NCBI GenBank assembly: GCA_019054805.1
Contig: JAHQIY010000033.1
Coordinates: 551,144-615,143 of the forward strand
Direction of reading: 5' to 3'
Source: Brachionus manjavacas
Taxonomy: Eukaryota > Rotifera > Eurotatoria > Ploima > Brachionidae
Length of the DNA: 64,000 nt
The position numbers and the translations under genes were made by a program. Position 1 is the first letter of the stretch, and each line of letters begins with the position of its first letter. This document shows positions 44,446 to 55,000 of the stretch, in pieces. The notes under the pieces were generated by a model that had not been told where the DNA came from, made no database searches, and was given only the letters and a program-made list of their open reading frames with translations.

Positions 44446-44677
44446 ATTTTTTTCATCAATAGATTAATAAAATAATTCTGTGAAGTGAAAAGATAATTTT
44501 TTTGTGTTTAATCAAATTCAACAAATTATTTGATTGCAAAATTGTAAAGGAAAAAAAATTCAAAAAATAGTTTTCTGATTTAAACAAGATCGTCAAGGAT
44601 AAATGAAAATTTAATTTTTTTTTAAATTATTAAATGAATAAAAAATTAATTTTCTTTTAAATTTCGAATTAAATAAG

Positions 44678-44736
44678 CCACTCGGAATGCAAACTTGCCC
44701 TCAACAGTTAGACTAAAGCTAACCGTGAACGTTCAT
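44678..44736 (-). pseudogene. Truncated U3 snoRNA 3' fragment
   Basis: 59 bp matching the last part of the U3 gene (GAACGTTCACGG... to GAGTGG on the minus strand), ending abruptly at GTTCAT where the tandem duplication begins. It lacks boxes A, C' and B, so it is not functional. Confidence 0.9.
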
Positions 44737-44839
44737 ATTAAATAATTAAGATCGTCAAGGATAAATGAAAATTTAATTTTTTTTTAAATTATTAAATGAA
44801 TAAAAAATTAATTTTCTTTTAAATTTCAAATTAAATAAG

Positions 44840-45064
44840 CCACTCGGAATGCAAACTTGCCCCCAACAGTTAGACTAAAGCTAACCGTGAACGTTCATCA
44901 ATGATTGACGGCCGAGTTTCCATTGCTGAAAACAGCCATCAATATCGGTTTCGCGCTCAGACAAGTCCGCTCTCACTCATCATCGTGGGTTAAAGCGTTC
45001 GGCAATGGTTAGACATTGCTCGGGCGATACATACTATAGAAATGATCCCTAAAAGTATGATCTT
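44840..45064 (-). ncRNA. U3 small nucleolar RNA, copy 2 (225 nt)
   Basis: As far as I can read by eye it is identical to copy 1 over all 225 nt, with the same 5' A'/A boxes, C', B and C boxes, and the same upstream 280 bp with the TATA-like AATAAATAAAA. The 3' box D position reads CCGA, as in the other copies. Confidence 0.92.
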
Positions 45065-45344
45065 AAAGAACCATAAGCTCAAAAACTTTTATTTATTCAA
45101 AATATCAAATTCTTAAATTAGAGTATTTTTGCTCAACTTTTCAATTTTGCATAAAATTAAAATATTTTATTTTTTTTCATTTAAAAAAAAAACTCAAAAG
45201 CGATATCTTTTCAAAACTTTGGTATTATTTTATTTAATTTAAATTTTTGAATAAATTATCTTTTTAAATTTAATTTTTTTTATATTGTTTACAAATATCT
45301 TTTAAATAATTCTATCTATTGAGAATAAAAAGAAGGTTGTTTAA

Positions 45345-46055
45345 TGATAATAATGATAATAATAAATAATAAGCTACGGCAAGCAAGCTTGCGTAGGCGG
45401 CCTATTAATTATAAGAATTAGGAGAATATTTACATGCTTTATAGATTTTCCTGTTCATTCAAGAAATTTGATTAATCAACTCGTTAAACAGCGATAAAGT
45501 TTAAATTAATTTATCGGAATTAGTCATAGTTTAGATATTAAAAAAAGAGAAGATTATTACCATTTAAATCAGAAATTATGTTAAAAATAATAATTTAAAA
45601 ATATTTTATTAAATTTTTTTTTAAATAATTTTGGACAGTTAAAAGTGTTGACCGATTTTTAATTACTAAAATAATTAAATGGTATAATGGCTGCTGGTTT
45701 GGACTTTGCAATTACAAAGATTATTTATTTATAAAGCAAAAGCAAAAAGCGGAAATTATAAATATTTAATTTAAAAATTTCAATTATTTTAGATCTTTTT
45801 TTTTCTAGTGCCAAATTCTTTCAATCTCTGATTTTGCGGAATACTCTTCGCCCGTACCTTGAAAGTTAATTGACATTTTTTAATATGCCTTCAACTCTAA
45901 AGAAGCTATTTTATAATTAATATCTTTTTAGAACTAGTATTTTCTTAACGTTTCTGATTATTGTTAGCAATAAAAATAATTTAAATTTAAAAATTGAATT
46001 ATAAAAATAAAGATATTTAGATTTAAAAGAACTAATTTTTGAAAATAATATTGAA
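45345..46055. other. Spacer between cassette B and the third tRNA-Arg
   Basis: It begins with the 60-bp AATAATGATAATAATAAATA and AAGCTACGGCAAGCAAGC stretch that also occurs at 38565-38620. The rest is A/T-rich with no gene seen. Confidence 0.5.
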
Positions 46056-46128
46056 GCCCCCATAGCGCAGTGGATAGCGCGATGGACTTCTAATCCATAG
46101 GTCGAGGGTTCGATCCCCTCTGGGGGTG
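46056..46128 (+). tRNA. tRNA-Arg (anticodon TCT), copy 3
   Basis: The same 73-nt sequence as copies 1 and 2, followed by a T7 terminator. Its flanks are unrelated to those of the other copies, so this is a solo copy (older duplication or RNA-mediated spread). It lies about 100 bp beyond the 3' end of the ISOC gene, convergent with it. Confidence 0.97.
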
Positions 46129-46228
46129 ATTTTTTTGTTGACTAAAAAAGAAAAAAATTTTGAAATTGTTTATATTTTTTTAATTTTAATTGTAAAATTT
46201 AATTGTAAATTTTTTTGTAAAAATAAAA

Positions 46229-46981
46229 CTAGATTGAACTTTGAATGTTGAATAGGCCAGTATCTGGTGCTAGTGTTACTATTAATTTTTGAATTTCTTT
46301 AAAATTTTCATGGTTTTTATCCTTTATAAGTTGGAACAGAACTGATTCGTGAGTAGTCACAATGCAGCCGGCCTGTTTCAATCTGTCTAGAGCTATCGAT
46401 CGATCAGTTAATGTGCGTGAAGAGCTTGCATCGGCTACAACATGGACATTAAATCCCTGATTAAGAAAATCGATGGCTGTTTGAAGAACACAAACATGAG
46501 TCTAAAGGTAATTTTTGATAATCAAATAAAATTAGTTATAGAAAGAATTACTTCAACACCAAAAAGAACAATTGTATCAACAGATTTTTGTTCCAATTGT
46601 TCCTTTATTTCATCACAGTACATTGAAAATTTAGTTTTTTCTATCTTAAGCAAAGCATGATTGATATCTAGTGATGGAACTGTTTTGCCAAGGCCTTTGG
46701 GGTACTAAAAAAATAGTTTAAATTTTCTATTTGTCAAGGCTATTTTTGTTTTACTTGTTCGGTTACAATCAGTGGGATATCTAAAATTTTTGAGGCTGTG
46801 GTCTTTTAGAAAAGTTACGATGGAAAAACTTGAGAAAAATGATAAAAATTACCAATCTTTTAGCAATCTCGACTATCTCAGAAAATTTGAAGATAGCTGC
46901 TTGGAATCGTTCTTGAATATCACATAACAAAAATGCAGTTTTTGATGGATTCAAGTTATTGCGTTCACTAATGTTACACAT
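46229..46981 (-). CDS. Isochorismatase domain-containing protein (ISOC1/2-like), 4 exons, 200 aa
   Basis: Cysteine-hydrolase fold protein of the ISOC2 type. The physiological substrate in animals is not settled. Exons 46981-46853, 46802-46755, 46704-46552 and 46501-46229 join in phase 0 (129+48+153+273 nt). Landmarks are the early catalytic aspartate in TAFLLCDIQERF (about residues 15-26), ILDIPLIVTEQYPKGLG, then TKFSMYCDE. The last exon carries the cysteine-hydrolase block VLFGVE-THVCVLQTAIDFL, VHVVADASSSR and a C-terminal KEIQKLI..APDTGLF. Length matches human ISOC2 (205 aa). The open frame at 46442 (plus) is a shadow. Confidence 0.93.
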
Positions 46982-47514
46982 TTTTTTTCTAGTTAATGGT
47001 TTAGAAATTTTGATTTTTGCTTAAAAATCACCAAATATAATTTAACATAATATAAAATATTTAGATTTGGTTTAAAACTTAAATTTTATCTTTTGCTTAA
47101 AACATAATTGTTTAAATCAGTCTTAGTTTGCATGTTTTTAATAATGAAATGAAAATTATCAATTTTTTCAAATCAAAGGAGTTAAAACCGTGTGACTACA
47201 TGATCAATTGAACATGATACGTGAGGATACATATTAAAAAAATTACAATTTTTCCAAATTTTTTTTTAAAAATTGAAAAATAATTTGATATCACAAGTGA
47301 AAATTAAAATATAATAAAAAAATTAAATAATTTATGGTATGATTCCATTTATAATCTCTGATTAATATTAAAGTAAATTAAATGAGTAACTAATTAATTG
47401 ATAAAAATTTATGCATTGATCTTTAGAGATAATCCAAAATTTTGAAATAAAAAAAAATGTTTAAAAAAAAAGGAAAATTTAAACTTAAATTGTTATTGTA
47501 ATTGTTGAATATAA
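46982..47514. other. A/T-rich spacer, ISOC 5' flank
   Basis: About 530 bp between the divergent ISOC gene and the fourth tRNA-Arg. No further gene seen. Confidence 0.5.
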
Positions 47515-47587
47515 GCCCCCATAGCGCAGTGGATAGCGCGATGGACTTCTAATCCATAGGTCGAGGGTTCGATCCCCTCTGGGGGTG
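47515..47587 (+). tRNA. tRNA-Arg (anticodon TCT), copy 4
   Basis: The same 73-nt sequence. Upstream TTGAATATAA and downstream GATTTTTTTCATCA..AGATTAATAAAAT match copies 1 and 2 for a short distance (about 40 bp downstream), after which the flank diverges. It therefore derives from the cassette family and not from copy 3. Confidence 0.97.
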
Positions 47588-48659
47588 ATTTTTTTCATCA
47601 TCAGATTAATAAAATTCAATTTCAAATTAAAATTAATAGTTTTATATTTAATACAAAGGTTTTCTTTTAATTTTTTAATAAATTTTTCTTTAATTAAACA
47701 TTTTAGAAGAATCAGTTTAAGATCAATTAGAAAAAAGAATTGTTATCTTCTTATTAATAAAAGAAAAACTTAATATCTAATTTTAAAAAAATGAAAAAAG
47801 ATATATTAAGATTACAATCAATTAAGTTCTGTTTGTGTGATCATGATTATGAACTTCAAGTTTCCAAAACCTCTTTTTAATCTATTTATTTCATTTAGCG
47901 CCAATTCTGGTGATGTAGTAAAATTGTAAAATGTAATAAAAGAAAAGAAAAGCTATAATACAAATTAGAAATTGTTTTCTATTAAATTATTTTGTTAATT
48001 TCAATTCTCATGTCACATCTAATTTGTAATTAGCATAACAGTATCCCAATCTGTAATGAATTCTGTATTTTAAAAATGGCGGCACTACCTTGAAATGTGA
48101 ACTGAAGTACACAAAATACGTGAACTGAAAAATTAAAAGTTTTTAGAGGAAAAAAATTTAATAAACAATTAAGTAAAAATAAAATAAAATACTGAATGTC
48201 TGTTTCTATAGTCAAAAACAAAAATTTTATGAGAGAAATTGAATTTAGTATTTTTTCTAAACTTGCCTCATTTTCGAGTCGCTCATTAAGCTTTAGTAAT
48301 TTTGTTTCAGTTCAGTAAAAATTCTTTATGTAAAATAAATGATCCATAATTTTCCTTACCGCTAATTTGAAAAAATTAATAAATTAATAAAATTAAGACT
48401 AATAAATTTAAAAAGAGTCTAACCTTCTGCTTTCCCGAAAACCTAAAACAGAGCTATGTCCCGGACCCCGATGACAGATTTTAATCTTTAAATCAATAAA
48501 AATATAAAAGCTATTTCTTTTTATTTTTTAGGTTTTTTATCTCGAAAAGTTCCGAGTTTTTTTTTGATTATGCAAAATCATCGGCATTATATTATTTAAC
48601 AAAGAAATTAATATTTTTTGCATATATTTCTATAAAATAATAAAATATTTTCTTTTCTT
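47588..48659. other. A/T-rich intergenic stretch
   Basis: No gene recognised. A short GC-richer patch (about 48425-48480, AGCTATGTCCCGGACCCCGA) has no open frame I can interpret. Confidence 0.5.
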
Positions 48660-48692
48660 TAAAATTTTCTTTTAAATTTCAAATTAAATAAG

Positions 48693-48917
48693 CCACTCGG
48701 AATGCAAACTTGCCCTCAACAGTTAGGCTAAAGCTAACCGTGAACGTTCATCAATGATTGACGGCCGAGTTTCCATTGCTGAAAACAGCCATCAATATCG
48801 GTTTCGCGCTCAGACAAGTCCGCTCTCACTCATCATCGTGGGTTAAAGCGTTCGGCAATGGTTAGACATTGCTCGGGCGATACATACTATAGAAATGATC
48901 CCTAAAAGTATGATCTT
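48693..48917 (-). ncRNA. U3 small nucleolar RNA, copy 3 (225 nt)
   Basis: Same length and box elements as copies 1 and 2, with a few substitutions near the 3' end (GGCTAAAGC on the plus strand for GACTAAAGC, and CCCTCAACAG). Shared sequence runs only from 48660 to about 49063, which is U3 plus about 145 bp of upstream promoter. There is no tRNA in this copy. Confidence 0.9.
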
Positions 48918-49063
48918 AAAGAACCATAAGCTCAAAAACTTTTATTTATTCAAAATATCAAATTCTTAAATTAGAGTATTGTTGCTCAACTTTTCAATTT
49001 TGCATAAAATTAAAATATTTTATTTTTTTTCATTTAAAAAAAAAACTCAAAAGCGATATCTTC

Positions 49064-49929
49064 ATTTAACTTTAGTATTATTTTTCAAAAAAAATATTAA
49101 AAAATTTTTTTCTATTTTTTTTGTTTCGTTATGATTTATTGTCAAAAATTTGAAAAATTTTTTTGGATTTAATTGTAGTTTATTTTAATTTAAAAAAATA
49201 GCAGAAAATTTTGAAAATTTTATTCTAAAACTTCAGTCTAATACATTTCACTTAAAGTAGTTTTATTTAGTTAAAAAATAATGCCATTTAAAATTGTTTT
49301 TCTATTTCTTAATTTTAGATTAGTATTTTTTTTATTTTTATTTTTAAATATTTTGCCTTAAATCATTAAATGAATTTAGACATTTTAATTTCGAGATTAA
49401 ATAGCTCTAACAGAAACCTACTAATCTTAAGAATTTTATTAGAAAAAAAATATTTTTTTATGATTTATTTTCAATATTCTTTAATAGAATCTAATTATTG
49501 GAGTAGACGAAAATTTTTAATTTTTTAATTTTATTAATTTTTTTTGTTTTTTAATAATTAGAATTTCTCATAATTTTAAATGTTATTGAATTTTTAAAGA
49601 GCCGAAACTTAAAAGAGTTATCTATTTTAGAGAAATTTTTAAACTTAGGTTTAAAAATAAAATTTAATGATAAATTGGTTTAATTTTTTTTGTTTGAATT
49701 ACAAAATGTATCCAATGTTGAAATAACATTGAAAAAGTGCGATGTTTCAAATATTTTTTTTTAGTTTTAATAAATAAAATAATTTTAAGTTAATATTGCA
49801 AGCATTTAATATTTGAACCATAGTTCACTTATTATCCGAAAAATTCTTGTTTTCAGGTTTTGTGAACTATTGGTTCACCCAATATTTTTTGTTCAAAATA
49901 GAATTAGGGTGAACTAAAACAGAATTAAA
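49064..49929. other. A/T-rich intergenic stretch with one hairpin
   Basis: No gene seen. An inverted repeat, TGAACCATAGTTCAC (49814-49828) against GTGAACTATTGGTTCA (49862-49877), can form a 15-16-bp stem with one bulge. It lies just upstream of the dispersed repeat copy at 49930. Confidence 0.55.
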
Positions 49930-50360
49930 TGAACAAATTGAATAAAGCTATTTAATAGAATTCAATTCATAATTCTCGAACATGATATAAAAATTAGCTT
50001 TAGAAACAGCATTTGCTCTGATCTGGTTGACTTGGGATTACCCTTTCAACAAAACCAAATACCCAAATGCGCTCTCTACTTAAATCCTTGCCTTTCAGAA
50101 TAAAATAATAAAAATTAAAGAAAATTAAAATTAATTTTTCATCCTTTAAGTTTCTGACTTTGGGGAACATGGAATTCATAATTCTCGAAACTGAACTGAT
50201 TTGACTTTAGTGATAATTTACTTTCGTTTGGTGCGTTTTAACAAATACTTAATTAATGAAATATGAAAAACAGAGCAAAGATTTTTTAATTAATATTATC
50301 TTTAAGGATCATCATATCACAAATCCAAACTCAAAATTTATAAAAAAAAAATCGAAAGGT
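49930..50360. repeat. Dispersed repeat, second long copy
   Basis: Same orientation and block order as 31631-32390 but shorter, with several indels. It shares GAACAAATTGAATAAAGCTA, GCATTTGCTCTGATCTGGTT, CAAATACCCAAATGCGCTCT and ATATCACAAATCCAA. Confidence 0.75.
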
Positions 50361-50629
50361 TTCTGCTGAGTAGTATGCAATTTTTTCTATTTATATTTTT
50401 TAATTGATACAAAAAATAAATTCTTTAAAAAAAATCAGATTTGCAGGTAGAAATTGAACATTTTTCATTTTACTTTGAAATAATAAAGACAAAGAAAATG
50501 CATCTGCATATTAAAATTTATTTTAAACAATGATTAATACTTAAAATAATTTTGAAATTATTTTTTTATTAATAATAAAAGAGACTTAAATCACTTTATT
50601 AATAAATTTAGCTTTGATAGCAAGTGATC

Positions 50630-51694
50630 ATGTTTGGAGCGAATCATTCGAAACTAAAGTCAAATTTAAAGCTGGCCATTCAACGTCTCAAACTATTGGA
50701 AAAAAAGAAAACTGAAAATGCCCGCAAGAATACCAAAGAAATAGCTGATTTTATACAGAACAGTAATTTTGAGCCATTTTTTCATTCAGGCTATTTTATT
50801 CTCAACAATTCGATTTAGACAAAATAGATCGAGCAAAAATAAAGGCTGAATTTATAATTAGAGAGTATTTTTTGAAAAAGCATTTATTTAATATTAAAAT
50901 TTCTGATATTTTTCAAAGTGATTACATGGTTGAAGGAATGGAAATAGTTGAAATGTATTGCGATCTTTTACTGGCAAGATTTGGTCTTGTAGAGTCAATG
51001 AAGTAAAGATTAGAACTGTTTCTGTTGAGATAATTAATTTTTCAAAAGAGAACTAGACTTGGGTCTATATGAATGTGTGGCTAGTTTAATCTGGGTTGCA
51101 CCAAGGTTAGAATCAGAATGTACTGAGCTTAGAATTATAGCTAATGAATTGGAACGAAAGTATGGCAAAGAATTCGCACAGATGTGTCGTTCTAACAAAT
51201 GTGAAAAGGTAAATGAACGCTTGATGATTAAAATGTCCGAACAAGCACCCGGTGACTTACTGGTAGAAAAATATTTGGTCGAGATTGCCAAGTCTCACAA
51301 TGTGCCTTATCAACCAGACCCGAATTTGTCTATCAGAGATCCGGATTTTTTTTTCCCCTTGAACAATGAGCACAAAAATGATGGTTCTTCAAATGGAAAT
51401 GCAGGCGGATTTTCTCAACAAGTAACTAGAGTTATTTTGTGGTAAAAAAATAAATTTTTTATTAAGCCCATGGTTTCAAAACCATCTGAACCGATGAACC
51501 ATCACGCTTCATATATTGGCTTTCATAAAGCACCAACAGTTTTAAGAAATAAAAATGAAAACAAAATTGAACCCAAAGATTTTAGGGAAGAATTTAATTT
51601 TCCAAGTGTGCCGGATGGTAATCCAGAGGTCGGAAATCTAAGCAATGATTATGATGATCTAACTTCACGTTTTGAAAGATTAAAAAAAAAGTAA
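50630..51694 (+). CDS. IST1: IST1, ESCRT-III-associated protein (5 exons, 287 aa)
   Basis: ESCRT-III-like protein regulating VPS4 in endosomal sorting and cytokinetic abscission. Exons 50630-50762, 50819-50864, 50919-51002, 51049-51421 and 51467-51694 join in frame. Starting at ATG 50630, the protein opens LKSNLKLAIQRLKLLEKKKT and continues KEIADFI, AKIKAEFIIRDDYMVEGMEI, MYCDLLLARFGLVESMKELD, SLIWVAPRL, and VNERLMIKMS, then LVEKYLVEIAKSHNVPYQPD. This is the complete conserved IST1 domain (about 1-190). In intron 1 an AG at 50789-50790 would give a stop, so the acceptor is the later TTTAG at 50816-50818. The C-terminal 90 residues are low-complexity and end FERLKKK. A clear MIT-interacting LxxLxxRF-like motif is not complete: DLTSRFERLKK is the best candidate. 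Confidence 0.95.
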
Positions 51695-52088
51695 TCATTT
51701 ATGTACAATAAACATTAGCCATTTTTAAAATAATTTTTTTAAAAAAATAAAATATTCAAAACTTTTTATAAAAATTAACCAGATTTCTTAAAAACGGTTG
51801 TTCTTTTGAAATTCAATTATTATTTAAACCCAATAGAAATTAAAAAGAAATGTGAATTTTGAATAAAAAGGTGAATGTAAGTTAAGTTTTCTAGAAATAA
51901 AAAAATTAATATTAACAAATTAAATGAATAAGAAAAAAGGTTGAATTTAAATAATCGATTTTTAAAGTGTGAAAAACAAAAATTTTAAAGCTAAATAAAA
52001 TAATCAAAAAATTAGACAAGTAATATTTATAATTTAAAAATATTAAATATATAATGATTGTCCCTTTTCAAAACAAGTAGATAAGTGA
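51695..52088. other. A/T-rich spacer between IST1 and the satellite array
   Basis: No gene seen. A polyadenylation-type CAATAAA follows the IST1 stop within 20 bp. Confidence 0.55.
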
Positions 52089-55000
52089 GATCAATTTATT
52101 TAAAACAAATATTTTGAATCTAGAAAAAATTATTTTCAAAAAAAAAATCCAAAACTGCTAACTCTACCAATGGCCGGTCCCAAGTCCGGATGAGAAAATG
52201 AGGAGGGGCGGTGATGATGCAGATGCCTAGCGGCCGGGGCAAGGAGGCTTGCAAGCAAGAGCTAATGACATGTCTGGCAGACCCTTAGTACTTAGTGAAA
52301 AAAGTTAAGTATCTTTTTTTGGATATGCTTGTATCCATCTATAGATACGCTTGGTTTGTGGTTCCAAGCTAGTCTAAATAGTTGTCGAGTTCGCAGCCAT
52401 TAAGTGCTCGGATGAGTGGCGCTGTTTATGATGAACGTCCCATAGTAACTTTGGCGGCAGATTGTTGAGTCGTAACCATACCGATGCCGGTCCCAAGTCC
52501 GGATGAAAAAATGGGAGGGAGACTAATCAGCTGATAAATGACGAGTTTTGTCAAAAGGTTGAGACAATAGAAAAGAAAAACTTTAATTTGAAAAAAATAG
52601 TCTTTTAGACTTACAGAAAAAAAAGTTTAAGATAATTATTCATTAGATCAATTTATTTAAAACAAATATTTTGAATCTAGAAAAAATTATTTTCAAAAAA
52701 AAATCCAAAACTGCTAACTCTACCAATGGCCGGTCCCAAGTCCGGATGAGAAAATGAGGAGGGGCGGTGATGATGCAGATGCCTAGCGGCCGGGGCAAGG
52801 AGGCTTGCAAGCAAGAGCTAATGACATGTCTGGCAGACCCTTAGTACTTAGTGAAAAAAGTTAAGTATCTCTTTTGGATATGCTTGTATCCATCTATAGA
52901 TACGCTTGGTTTGTGGTTCCAAGCTAGTCTAAATAGTTGTCGAGTTCGCAGCCATTAAGTGCTCGGATGAGTGGCGCTGTTTATGATGAACGTCCCATAG
53001 TAACTTTGGCGGCAGATTGTTGAGTCGTAACCATACCGATGCCGGTCCCAAGTCCGGATGAAAAAATGGGAGGGAGACTAATCAGCTGATAAATGACGAG
53101 TTTTGTCAAAAGGTTGAGACAATAGAAAAGAAAAACTTTAATTTGAAAAAAATAGTCTTTTAGACTTACAGAAAAAAAAAAGTTTAAGATAATTATTCTT
53201 TAGATCAATTTATTTAAAACAAATATTTTGAATCTAGAAAAAATTATTTTCAAAAAAAAAATCCAAAACTGCTAACTCTACCAATGGCCGGTCCCAAGTC
53301 CGGATGAGAAAATGAGGAGGGGCGGTGATGATGCAGATGCCTAGCGGCCGGGGCAAGGAGGCTTGCAAGCAAGAGCTAATGACATGTCTGGCAGACCCTT
53401 AGTACTTAGTGAAAAAAGTTAAGTATCTTTTTTTGGATATGCTTGTATCCATCTATAGATACGCTTGGTTTGTGGTTCCAAGCTAGTCTAAATAGTTGTC
53501 GAGTTCGCAGCCATTAAGTGCTCGGATGAGTGGCGCTGTTTATGATGAACGTCCCATAGTAACTTTGGCGGCAGATTGTTGAGTCGTAACCATACCGATG
53601 CCGGTCCCAAGTCCGGATGAAAAAATGGGAGGGAGACTAATCAGCTGATAAATGACGAGTTTTGTCAAAAGGTTGAGACAATAGAAAAGAAAAACTTTAA
53701 TTTGAAAAAAATAGTCTTTTAGACTTACAGAAAAAAAAGTTTAAGATAATTATTCTTTAGATCAATTTATTTAAAACAAATATTTTGAATCTAGAAAAAA
53801 TTATTTTCAAAAAAAAAATCCAAAACTGCTAACTCTACCAATGGCCGGTCCCAAGTCCGGATGAGAAAATGAGGAGGGGCGGTGATGATGCAGATGCCTA
53901 GCGGCCGGGGCAAGGAGGCTTGCAAGCAAGAGCTAATGACATGTCTGGCAGACCCTTAGTACTTAGTGAAAAAGTTAAGTATCTTTTTTTGGATATGCTT
54001 GTATCCATCTATAGATACGCTTGGTTTGTGGTTCCAAGCTAGTCTAAATAGTTGTCGAGTTCGCAGCCATTAAGTGCTCGGATGAGTGGCGCTGTTTATG
54101 ATGAACGTCCCATAGTAACTTTGGCGGCAGATTGTTGAGTCGTAACCATACCGATGCCGGTCCCAAGTCCGGATGAAAAAATGGGAGGGAGACTAATCAG
54201 CTGATAAATGACGAGTTTTGTCAAAAGGTTGAGACAATAGAAAAGAAAAACTTTAATTTGAAAAAAATAGTCTTTTAGACTTACAGAAAAAAAAGTTTAA
54301 GATAATTATTCTTTAGATCAATTTATTTAAAACAAATATTTTGAATCTAGAAAAAATTATTTTCAAAAAAAAATCCAAAACTGCTAACTCTACCAATGGC
54401 CGGTCCCAAGTCCGGATGAGAAAATGAGGAGGGGCGGTGATGATGCAGATGCCTAGCGGCCGGGGCAAGGAGGCTTGCAAGCAAGAGCTAATGACATGTC
54501 TGGCAGACCCTTAGTACTTAGTGAAAAAAGTTAAGTATCTTTTTTGGATATGCTTGTATCCATCTATAGATACGCTTGGTTTGTGGTTCCAAGCTAGTCT
54601 AAATAGTTGTCGAGTTCGCAGCCATTAAGTGCTCGGATGAGTGGCGCTGTTTATGATGAACGTCCCATAGTAACTTTGGCGGCAGATTGTTGAGTCGTAA
54701 CCATACCGATGCCGGTCCCAAGTCCGGATGAAAAAATGGGAGGGAGACTAATCAGCTGATAAATGACGAGTTTTGTCAAAAGGTTGAGACAATAGAAAAG
54801 AAAACTTTAATTTGAAAAAATAGTCTTTTAGACTTACAGAAAAAAAAGTTTAAGATAATTATTCTTTAGATCAATTTATTTAAAACAAATATTTTGAATC
54901 TAGAAAAAATTATTTTCAAAAAAAAAATCCAAAACTGCTAACTCTACTCAATGGCCGGTACCATGTCCGGATGAGAAAATGAGGTGGGGCGGTGATGATG

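Larger units (their letters stand above)
44335..45344. repeat. tRNA-Arg/U3 cassette, copy B of the segmental duplication
   Basis: Near-identical to 36555-37407. It contains an extra local tandem duplication: 44588-44736 is repeated from 44749 after a 12-bp spacer. This leaves a truncated U3 3' fragment before the complete U3 gene. Confidence 0.95.
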
